The notes under the pieces were generated by a model. It was not told the origin of the DNA. It saw nothing but the letters and a program-made list of their open reading frames with translations, and did not search any database. Positions 1 to 5,253 of a stretch of DNA of 6,087 bases are shown in pieces. The DNA is from an uncultured Flavobacteriales bacterium (GTDB lineage Bacteria; Bacteroidota; Bacteroidia; Flavobacteriales_D; Sanyastnellaceae). The position numbers and the translations under genes are program-made. Position 1 is the stretch's first letter. Every line of letters begins with the position of its first letter. The stretch is taken from contig CALACF010000494.1 in assembly GCA_937890245.1 (NCBI GenBank), positions 1 through 6,087 on the forward strand, written 5' to 3'.

Positions 1-9
1 CTGTTGCTA

Positions 10-17
10 CAAAATTA
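10..17 (-). promoter_or_regulatory. Possible divergent -7 promoter element in the panC leader
   Basis: On the minus strand these bases read TAATTTTG, an exact fit to the Bacteroidota -7 consensus TAnnTTTG, pointing left out of the window. No clear -33 TTG lies at the right distance. It could serve a divergent gene beyond the left edge. On the + strand, 21-28 (CATTTTTG) is a one-mismatch version that could serve panC, also without a well-spaced -33 element. The 57-bp leader is AT-rich compared with the genes, consistent with a promoter region. Confidence 0.3.
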
Positions 18-57
18 ACGCATTTTTGTCGAGACTACCCCTATAATTAACCCCTAA

Positions 58-954
58 ATGTCCTCGAATTCGTCAGCGTTCACAAAGGTTTTGAAGAATC
101 TGCTTGTGCTTACCTCGGGTCGGGCCGTACAGTCTGCTGTGCGCGCGGCCCATGCGGGTGGCCGTTCTGTAGTGTTGGTTCCCACGATGGGGGCGCTGCA
201 TGCAGGTCACCAGGCCCTGATCCGCGAAGGGCGTAAGCGCTCCTCGGAAGTGTGGGTGAGCATATTCGTAAACCCGACGCAATTTGATGATCCAGCGGAC
301 TTAAATGGTTATCCTCGGCAGTTCGAGGCGGACTGTAAGCTGGCCCAGGAGGCGGGTGCGACGGGTGTTTTTGCCCCCTCCTTGGCGGAGGTTTACCCCG
401 ACGGTTTTGTAGGCCAATTCTCGACGCTAGAAGTTAATTATGGGCGGCTGACATCCGAGCTCGAGGGCCAGGATCGCCCGGGACATTTTGATGGCGTGGT
501 GCAAGTTGTTCGTCGATTATTCGAGCTTGTGGAGCCCGACGTGGCCCTCTTCGGCGAGAAGGACTTTCAGCAGCTCGCCGTCATTGCCGACTTGGCCCGG
601 CGTGAAAACTTGGGCGTCGAAGTCGTTTCCGTGCCCACCGTTCGAGGCGAAGAGGGCCTGGCGTTGAGCTCGCGCAACGTACGCTTGTCACAGGCGGCGC
701 GCAAAGCCGCCTTGTTGCTTTCAGCAAAAATCAAGGCGGTTGCGCGCGCCCCGCAACCCCTAGCGGCAGCCGACATTGCCTTTGCCGAGCTCGCCGACCA
801 CCCCCTCATCGCCCCAGCCTACTTTGCCGTTGTGGAGTCCGACACCTTCGCGCCTTACGACCCCGAAAACCCCCGGCCGGCTCGCGTCCTGGTCGCAGCT
901 GAAGTGGATGGCATTCGCCTGATTGACAATGTCGCTTTGGAGGGCGTTGATTGA
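58..954 (+). CDS. panC: Pantothenate synthetase (pantoate--beta-alanine ligase)
   Basis: This cytoplasmic enzyme joins pantoate and beta-alanine with ATP to make pantothenate, the precursor of coenzyme A. The 298-residue product carries the family signatures in order: the nucleotide-binding VPTMGALHAGH (41-51, HIGH-like His48/His51), FVNPTQF (70-76), the pantoate-site region EGQDRPGHFDGV (136-147), FGEKDFQQ (165-172), the KMSKS-equivalent GLALSSRN (200-207) and RLIDN near the C-terminus (287-291). It is slightly longer than the usual roughly 280 residues because about 14 Ser/Lys-rich residues precede the family core. The ATG at 58 is chosen because it follows an AT-rich leader, as is common in Bacteroidota. 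TTG at 91 or GTG at 106 would give a more standard N-terminus. It is the first gene in the window, 38 bp before tatA, with no terminator between them. Its metabolic role has no obvious link to the envelope genes downstream. All key motifs are intact. Confidence 0.96.
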   Translation: MSSNSSAFTKVLKNLLVLTSGRAVQSAVRAAHAGGRSVVLVPTMGALHAGHQALIREGRKRSSEVWVSIFVNPTQFDDPADLNGYPRQFEADCKLAQEAGATGVFAPSLAEVYPDGFVGQFSTLEVNYGRLTSELEGQDRPGHFDGVVQVVRRLFELVEPDVALFGEKDFQQLAVIADLARRENLGVEVVSVPTVRGEEGLALSSRNVRLSQAARKAALLLSAKIKAVARAPQPLAAADIAFAELADHPLIAPAYFAVVESDTFAPYDPENPRPARVLVAAEVDGIRLIDNVALEGVD

Positions 955-992
955 TTGGCATAATGACCGAACTTCGCAAGAAATAGAAGGGT

Positions 993-1238
993 ATGGGAGC
1001 TATTGGTCCAATGCAAATCGCGCTGATTGTTTTTGTGGTACTGCTGCTTTTTGGTGGCCGTAAAATTCCTGAGCTGATGCGTGGGCTCGGAAAGGGGATG
1101 AAGGAATTCAAGGATGCGTCGAGTAACCTGACCGACGACAGCGATCGCCGTGAAGATCGCCGCGACGACCGCGACCGCCGCGACGACCGCGATGATCGCA
1201 ACAGCGATAAAAGCAATCGCGACGACGACAAACGGTGA
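993..1238 (+). CDS. tatA: Sec-independent (Tat) protein translocase subunit TatA/E
   Basis: TatA oligomerises in the inner membrane to form the passage for folded twin-arginine substrates delivered by TatC. The 81-residue product has the standard layout: a short N-terminus with the polar Gln8 also found in E. coli TatA, one membrane helix (about 8-20), the FG hinge (20-21) and an amphipathic helix, KIPELMRGLGKGMKEFK (24-40). The start fits because GPMQ at 5-8 matches the usual N-terminal pattern of Bacteroidota TatA. The purine run before the ATG (985-991) is only about 2 nt away, so it is a poor Shine-Dalgarno. The tail (about 48-81) is odd: almost entirely Arg, Asp, Asn and Lys, with a repeated DRRDDR hexapeptide. 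The stop codon overlaps the GTG start of the next gene by 4 bp, which suggests translational coupling. No tatC is in the window. Confidence 0.93.
   Translation: MGAIGPMQIALIVFVVLLLFGGRKIPELMRGLGKGMKEFKDASSNLTDDSDRREDRRDDRDRRDDRDDRNSDKSNRDDDKR
1143..1193. repeat. 18-bp tandem repeat encoding the Arg/Asp tail of TatA
   Basis: Two adjacent 18-bp units (1155-1172 and 1173-1190) differ at one base and encode DRRDDR twice (residues 55-60 and 61-66). A partial, diverged unit precedes them (1143-1154, encoding DRRE) and the same codon pattern decays after them. The repeat is in frame, and its length is a multiple of three, so copy number could change without a frameshift. It also produces long spurious Arg/Ser-rich open frames on the other strand. 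Confidence 0.85.
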
Positions 1239-2560
1239 GGCGCTTTGGTGTTTTCATCTTGCTTGTAGCGGCGCTTGCTGTTGCGCAAGCCCAGGATTCG
1301 ACGGTTACGTTGACCGTGGCGACGACTGCCCCTGCAGCTACGGCTACCGGCACGCCTTCAGTACCAGCTTTTCCGGGGCTGCCCGTCGACACCCTGCTCG
1401 AGCAACTTCAGATTCCCGTTGTAGAAACGTGGTCGCCGGATTCGGCGTGGCTTGCATGGTGCGCAGAGGACCATTGCTTGAGCACGGATTCGCTGTTGTG
1501 GTATGCCGGAACGTCGAGCAAGGACATCGGCCGCAACCTGGATACATCGGCCGTCTTTCGTGCGCTGGCTTCGCTTGATCGCGCGAGCCCCATGGCGCTG
1601 GAGCCAAACCGAGAAGTACTGGATCGCGTGGCGTTCTTCCTGAAGTACCGCCCGGTTTTTCTCGGCCGCATGTTGGGCCGAACGCCGCATTACTTCCCCC
1701 TTTTCGAACAAACCCTCGACCGGCACAATTTGCCGCTTGAGCTGAAGTTTTTGCCGATCCTAGAAAGTGGACTCAACCCAGTGGCCCGTTCACGGGCGGG
1801 CGCAACGGGCCTGTGGCAATTCATGTTCAACACGGGCCGCGGCATGGACCTGCTGATCAATAGCTGGGTAGACGAACGGAGAGATCCGGAACGCGCAACC
1901 GATGCAGCCTGCCGGTATTTGGGCAAGCTGAATCGGATGTACGATGGGGATTGGCTTTTGGCACTGGCTGCTTACAATGCAGGCCCGGGCAACGTCAACA
2001 AGGCCATGCGCCGCTCTGGGGGCAAGACGTTTTGGGAGATTCGCCACCTTTTGCCGCGCGAGACCCAGAAATATATCCCATCATTTATCGCCCTGAATTA
2101 CGTGATGGAGCATCCGCAGGATTGCGGCTTGGTTCCGAGCAACCCTTGGCCGTCGTGGCCAATGATGGACACGGTGATGGTCATGCGCGATCTGCGATTT
2201 GACCAGATTGCTGAGGCGCTCGGCGTGAGCGAGGAGATCGTGGAGCGTTACAATCCGATGTGCCGGAAGCAGATTGTTCCGGGCAGCGTTGAGGGTGGTT
2301 GGCCTGTACAATTGCCCGCTGAAAGCATCCCGCTCTTTCTTGCGAATTACCCGGAGATGCTTGAAATCGAGCCGTACAAAACACCAGAAGTCAGCTTCGA
2401 GCCAGCAATGGTCGTTTACCGCGTAAAATCGGGTGACGTCTTGGGCACAATCGCCGGTCGTCACGGCGTTTCGGTACGAAATTTGCGGAGCTGGAACGGC
2501 CTGCGTAGCGACGTCATCCAGGTGGGCCAACGACTCTATATCCACGCCGACCCCCGCTGA
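1235..2560 (+). CDS. Secreted MltD-like lytic transglycosylase with LysM modules
   Basis: Predicted periplasmic enzyme that cleaves the MurNAc-GlcNAc bond of peptidoglycan to leave 1,6-anhydromuramyl ends. The 441-residue protein starts with a signal peptide (1-19, likely cleaved after AQA) without a lipobox, so it is probably soluble rather than a lipoprotein. A Thr/Ala/Pro-rich linker (about 22-48) and a less familiar segment with two close cysteines (76 and 81) follow. The SLT domain spans about 155-290: catalytic Glu177 in LESGLNP, then GLWQFM (192-197) and ALAAYNAGPGNV (243-254). Residues about 316-362 resemble the degenerate LysM-like module of MltD relatives, and 393-437 is a clear LysM (YRVKSGD at 395-401, ending VGQRLYI). 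The GTG start overlaps the tatA stop, and the signal peptide begins right there, which supports this start. It could equally be labelled mltD, but the substrate preference is not visible from sequence. Confidence 0.93.
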   Translation: MRRFGVFILLVAALAVAQAQDSTVTLTVATTAPAATATGTPSVPAFPGLPVDTLLEQLQIPVVETWSPDSAWLAWCAEDHCLSTDSLLWYAGTSSKDIGRNLDTSAVFRALASLDRASPMALEPNREVLDRVAFFLKYRPVFLGRMLGRTPHYFPLFEQTLDRHNLPLELKFLPILESGLNPVARSRAGATGLWQFMFNTGRGMDLLINSWVDERRDPERATDAACRYLGKLNRMYDGDWLLALAAYNAGPGNVNKAMRRSGGKTFWEIRHLLPRETQKYIPSFIALNYVMEHPQDCGLVPSNPWPSWPMMDTVMVMRDLRFDQIAEALGVSEEIVERYNPMCRKQIVPGSVEGGWPVQLPAESIPLFLANYPEMLEIEPYKTPEVSFEPAMVVYRVKSGDVLGTIAGRHGVSVRNLRSWNGLRSDVIQVGQRLYIHADPR

Positions 2561-2573
2561 TTACCCGCTGATT
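2553..2573. repeat. Short direct repeat across the transglycosylase stop codon
   Basis: The 10-mer CCCGCTGATT occurs at 2553-2562 and again at 2564-2573, one base apart. The first copy contains the TGA stop of the transglycosylase. It has the form of a small tandem slippage duplication in the 25-bp spacer before the lipoprotein gene. The spacer shows no hairpin or T-run, so it is not a terminator. Confidence 0.7.
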
Positions 2574-2585
2574 TTTCGCCGTTTT

Positions 2586-3674
2586 ATGCCAATTCAAAAG
2601 CAGCTTACCCCAGCCATGGCGCTCATTCTATTGCTGTCGAGCTGCGCTGGCCTGCTGTCGAGCTGCGCTGGCGATCCCCAAACGAGTGACGCCCGATCTA
2701 TGCTTCCCAGCAAAGTCGGCGCATCGGGCGAAGTGGTGGTGGTGGCAGACGCAGCGACTTGGGCTGCAGTCCAACCCGTGATTGAGCAGGCGTTGCAGGG
2801 CCCCGTGTCGGTGCTGCCTCAGTTCGAACCCCAGTTTGACATCGAACATTTGACGCCGTCGGAGCTCAGCCGTTTTTGGAAGCCCCACCGCAATTTGGTG
2901 ATCTTTGATGTCGCCGACCGGATCGACACGCAGGAGCCCTCGATGTTGATAGGCAAGGAGAAGTATTCGCGCGGCCAGATCTACGCACGTATCAAGGCGA
3001 CGACACCCGACGCGGCTGCAGAAATTTTCAGCTCGCGCGCAGCTGAATTGGCCGACCTGCTGGAACGGACGGAGGTGAAGCGGTTCTTGCAATTGACAAA
3101 TCTCCGCAGCAACGAGGCGCTTGAGAAGCAACTCCTGCACGCGCACGGCCTGCGATCAGTCATTCCGCGAGACGCTGTGCTGGTGGAGGAGACGCCCGAA
3201 TTTCTTTGGATTCAACGCTCGCTTACGCGGCTCAAGGGCAACAACAACCACGACGTGCAGATGGGCATTTTTATCACGCGCGCCCCATATACAGGACCTG
3301 AGATGTTTTCGCTCGCGGGGATGCTCGCCCGCCGCGACAGTGTACTGCGCGAGCGGGTTGGGGGCGAGGTGCCGGGAAGCTTCATGGCAACCGAATACCG
3401 ACGGACGCCGCGCTATGAGGAGATCGCATTCCACGGCGGATTTGCCGCTACCCTGCGTGGACTCTGGAAGATGGAGGGTGATTTCATGGGCGGCCCGTTC
3501 ACTGCTATTGCCTGGCTCGACCCGTTCACAAATGAACTGGTGACCGTCGACGGCTTTGCCTACGCGCCGTACTTTTCCAAGCGTGAATACCTGCGAGAAA
3601 TCGAGGGAATTGCGCACTCTTTTTTGCCGGTCGACAGGGGTGAAATTGGCATAGATATAATAGACAAACAATAG
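2586..3674 (+). CDS. DUF4837 family lipoprotein
   Basis: Predicted envelope lipoprotein of unknown function, 362 residues. I place it in the Bacteroidota DUF4837 family by its C-terminal half: RGLWKMEGDFMGGPF (291-305), then VDGFAYAP (321-328) and a final KREYLREIEGI helix (332-342). The N-terminus is a lipoprotein signal with Lys5, a hydrophobic run (11-17) and the lipobox LSSC at Cys20; a second, duplicated LSSC follows at Cys27. The frame is open upstream to an ATG at 2433, but that would put 51 unrelated residues overlapping the transglycosylase in front of the signal peptide, so ATG 2586 is preferred; ATG 2616 is possible but would lose the Lys-bearing n-region. The gene lies 25 bp after the transglycosylase and 1 bp before the FKBP gene. 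The context suggests a wall or outer-envelope role, but no catalytic motif is visible. Confidence 0.85.
   Translation: MPIQKQLTPAMALILLLSSCAGLLSSCAGDPQTSDARSMLPSKVGASGEVVVVADAATWAAVQPVIEQALQGPVSVLPQFEPQFDIEHLTPSELSRFWKPHRNLVIFDVADRIDTQEPSMLIGKEKYSRGQIYARIKATTPDAAAEIFSSRAAELADLLERTEVKRFLQLTNLRSNEALEKQLLHAHGLRSVIPRDAVLVEETPEFLWIQRSLTRLKGNNNHDVQMGIFITRAPYTGPEMFSLAGMLARRDSVLRERVGGEVPGSFMATEYRRTPRYEEIAFHGGFAATLRGLWKMEGDFMGGPFTAIAWLDPFTNELVTVDGFAYAPYFSKREYLREIEGIAHSFLPVDRGEIGIDIIDKQ
2631..2672. repeat. 21-bp tandem duplication duplicating the lipobox
   Basis: Two adjacent 21-bp units (2631-2651 and 2652-2672) are identical except for their first base (T or C, both Leu codons). Each encodes LLSSCAG, so the lipoprotein carries two consecutive lipobox motifs, with Cys20 and Cys27. 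The length is in frame and the near identity points to a recent event. Confidence 0.9.
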
Positions 3675-3675
3675 A

Positions 3676-4101
3676 ATGGACTACTCAATTCACTACACGA
3701 TGCGCGCCGACGGACCCGACGGCGAGATGATCGAGGCCACGGTGCCCGAGCAGCCATTTGTCTTTTCGGACGGGGACCCAGAGGTCTTGCCCGCCCTGCT
3801 CGATGCGGTCCGAAACGGTGTGGTCGGTGAGCCTTTCACACTGCTTATACCTTGTGCTGAGGCCTACGGCCCCGAATTGGACGATGCCTATGTCGTCTTG
3901 CCAAAAGCCCAATTCATAGACGATGAGGGCCTCGACGACGATGCACTTAAAGAAGACGAGGTGGTGGTCATGCGTGACGATACCGGCGCCGAAATCCACG
4001 GCGTGGTGGTGGATGTGATTGGGGACCGGGTCGAGGTAGATTTCAACCACCCTTTGTGCGGTATGGATTTGCACTTTGAGGTGAACATCATGTCGGCGTG
4101 A
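3676..4101 (+). CDS. SlyD-like FKBP-type peptidyl-prolyl cis-trans isomerase
   Basis: Predicted cytoplasmic prolyl isomerase and folding chaperone; there is no signal peptide. The 141-residue product aligns by eye with SlyD along its length: the N-terminal strand with Tyr7, the GEMIEA turn (16-21), VLPALLDAV (37-45), the AYG active-site loop (63-65), an acidic flap-like IF domain (about 70-115) and the C-terminal NHPLCGMDLHFEV (124-136). It lacks the His/Cys-rich metal-binding tail of E. coli SlyD. Some pocket positions differ from the common pattern: Glu20 where Asp is usual, DGD (32-34) in place of the HGH-like turn, and Ala40 where Gly is usual. It is strongly acidic. It starts 1 bp after the lipoprotein stop and overlaps ftsX by 4 bp, so it is very probably co-transcribed with both. 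The family call is firm; the level of isomerase activity is uncertain. Confidence 0.9.
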   Translation: MDYSIHYTMRADGPDGEMIEATVPEQPFVFSDGDPEVLPALLDAVRNGVVGEPFTLLIPCAEAYGPELDDAYVVLPKAQFIDDEGLDDDALKEDEVVVMRDDTGAEIHGVVVDVIGDRVEVDFNHPLCGMDLHFEVNIMSA

Positions 4102-4949
4102 GAGGTGCCCACTGGACCACCGCTATTTCCACTGTCTTGGGCGTGGCGAGTACCCTGGCCGTTCTGGGCTTGGTGCTTTCTGTTGCCGGGTTGGGACGGG
4201 CGCTTGGGGAGGAAGTGAAATCAGGCCTCCGCGTGCAAGTCGAATTTGTCGAGCGCACCACCGCCACCGAAGGCGCCGCATTGGCGTCACAAATCGCCAG
4301 TTGGCCCCAGGTTTTGGAGGCGGCGTACATCGATCCCTATGTGGCGGCTCTCGAGCTCGAACGCGAGCTGGGCACGTCTTTCATGCAATTTCTCGGCGAC
4401 TCCCCCTTGCCGCCGAGCATCGAACTGCGGCTGCACCCGGGGGCCGCGCAAACAACGAAAGTTGAGCAGCTCGAACAGGCTCTGCTCGCCTTGGACGGCG
4501 CAATGCGCGTGGACGCGCCGTGGAGCATCATCGCCCACCTCGAGTCGGGCGCTCAGCGTTGGGCTTGGCCGGTGGCCGGCCTTTTCTTCGCGCTGCTCGC
4601 CTTATCTGCCGCGCAAATTTTTAACGTCATCAAGCTCTCTGTCCACGGCCAACGTTTCGTGATCCGCAGCATGGAGCTCGTGGGCGCCCGCCCCCGCATG
4701 ATCCGCCGGCCTTTCCTTCTCGAAGGCGCGGGCTATGGATTGGTCGGAGGCGTCTTGGCTTTTGCGGCCGTCATGGGGCTGCTCGGCGGCTTCCGTCCGA
4801 TGGCCCCCGCGCTGTTTGCGCACATCGAAAACTTCCAGCTCGCCACACTTGCAGCAGCGCTTGCTGCGGCGGGCCTTCTTGTGGCAGGCCTCTCTTCGCT
4901 ACTAGCCGTCCGACGTTTGCTCGGCGCTTCGCTCGACCGCCTGCACTAA
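4098..4949 (+). CDS. ftsX: Cell division protein FtsX, permease-like
   Basis: Membrane partner of the ATPase FtsE; in other bacteria FtsEX relays ATP hydrolysis to periplasmic peptidoglycan hydrolases or their activators at the septum. The 283-residue protein has the FtsX layout: TM1 (about 9-31), an extracytoplasmic domain (about 36-153) with the family motif FLGDSPLPPSIEL (98-110), TM2 (about 155-178), a cytoplasmic loop with RSMELVGARPRMIRRPFLLEG (190-210, the coupling-helix region), TM3 (about 211-233) and TM4 (about 247-270). The cytoplasmic N-terminus is short, about eight residues. The start is GTG, overlapping the stop of the FKBP gene (GTGA, 4098-4101); no later start leaves TM1 whole. 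ftsE is not adjacent, so it must lie elsewhere if present. The sharing of a run with a lytic transglycosylase fits a wall-remodelling role, but a direct interaction is inference. Confidence 0.93.
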   Translation: MRGAHWTTAISTVLGVASTLAVLGLVLSVAGLGRALGEEVKSGLRVQVEFVERTTATEGAALASQIASWPQVLEAAYIDPYVAALELERELGTSFMQFLGDSPLPPSIELRLHPGAAQTTKVEQLEQALLALDGAMRVDAPWSIIAHLESGAQRWAWPVAGLFFALLALSAAQIFNVIKLSVHGQRFVIRSMELVGARPRMIRRPFLLEGAGYGLVGGVLAFAAVMGLLGGFRPMAPALFAHIENFQLATLAAALAAAGLLVAGLSSLLAVRRLLGASLDRLH

Positions 4950-4961
4950 CCCTGCACGACC

Positions 4962-4969
4962 TACTTTTG
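4962..4969 (+). promoter_or_regulatory. Possible Bacteroidota -7 promoter element before the DUF3098 gene
   Basis: TACTTTTG in the ftsX-DUF3098 spacer fits the Bacteroidota sigma factor -7 consensus TAnnTTTG exactly. No TTG is found at the expected 17-23 bp upstream; the nearest TTTG (4916-4919) is too far. It ends only 5 bp before the ATG, so a transcript from it would have almost no leader. Chance occurrence is plausible. Confidence 0.28.
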
Positions 4970-4974
4970 ACCCC

Positions 4975-5250
4975 ATGGCAACTTTACGCTCCAGTTCCTC
5001 TGAAAATGCCCGCCTCGAATTTGCATTTGAGCGCGGCAACTACATTTATTTGCTGATTGGCATGGCGCTGGTCGGCCTCGGATTCGTGCTGATGAGTGGC
5101 GGGGGCGTGACCGATCCCAATGAATTTTCGGAAGCAATATTTTCAAAGCGCCGCATCTCGATCGCGCCTCTGACTGTTTTGGCTGGCTACGGCGTGATTT
5201 TCTACGCCATCCTCAAGCGCTTTCCATCAGCGAGCGGAGATCAGAAGTAA
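4975..5250 (+). CDS. DUF3098 family small membrane protein
   Basis: Small inner-membrane protein of unknown function, 91 residues. It shows the DUF3098 pattern: FAFERGNYIYLLIGMALVGL (16-35) running into the first membrane helix (about 23-40), the conserved MSGGG plus DPNEFSEAIFS loop (40-57), then RRISIAPLTVLAGYGVIFYA (59-78) forming the second helix (about 63-79). Both ends are hydrophilic, so two-helix insertion is likely. The ATG at 4975 lies 25 bp after ftsX and the gene ends 3 bp before the uppP GTG. The order ftsX, DUF3098, uppP is one I know to recur in Bacteroidota, which suggests a role linked to division or to undecaprenyl carrier metabolism; this is inference from context only. No catalytic residues are visible. 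The family call is confident. Confidence 0.9.
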   Translation: MATLRSSSSENARLEFAFERGNYIYLLIGMALVGLGFVLMSGGGVTDPNEFSEAIFSKRRISIAPLTVLAGYGVIFYAILKRFPSASGDQK

Positions 5251-5253
5251 GCT

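Noticed and set aside
955..992. Possible terminator between panC and tatA
   Set aside because: No stable hairpin followed by a T-run could be seen, and the 38-bp gap fits co-transcription.
806..1392. Minus-strand open frames at 806-1288 and 1108-1392, rich in Arg/Ser or low-complexity residues
   Set aside because: They lie opposite panC, tatA and the transglycosylase start, and their composition is just the reverse of the tatA GAC/CGC repeat. No recognisable domain.
1150..1578. Plus-strand open frame in another frame across the tatA-transglycosylase junction
   Set aside because: Overlaps two clear genes; Ala/Thr repeats followed by a Cys-rich random-looking product, with no family features.
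2433..2585. N-terminal extension of the lipoprotein frame to ATG 2433
   Set aside because: The 51 added residues overlap the LysM end of the transglycosylase and would bury the lipoprotein signal peptide inside the protein.
2628..3671. Minus-strand open frames of about 170 residues at 2628-3146 and 3156-3671
   Set aside because: Fully opposite the DUF4837 lipoprotein, whose family motifs and signal peptide are clear; long antisense frames are expected in G+C-rich coding DNA.
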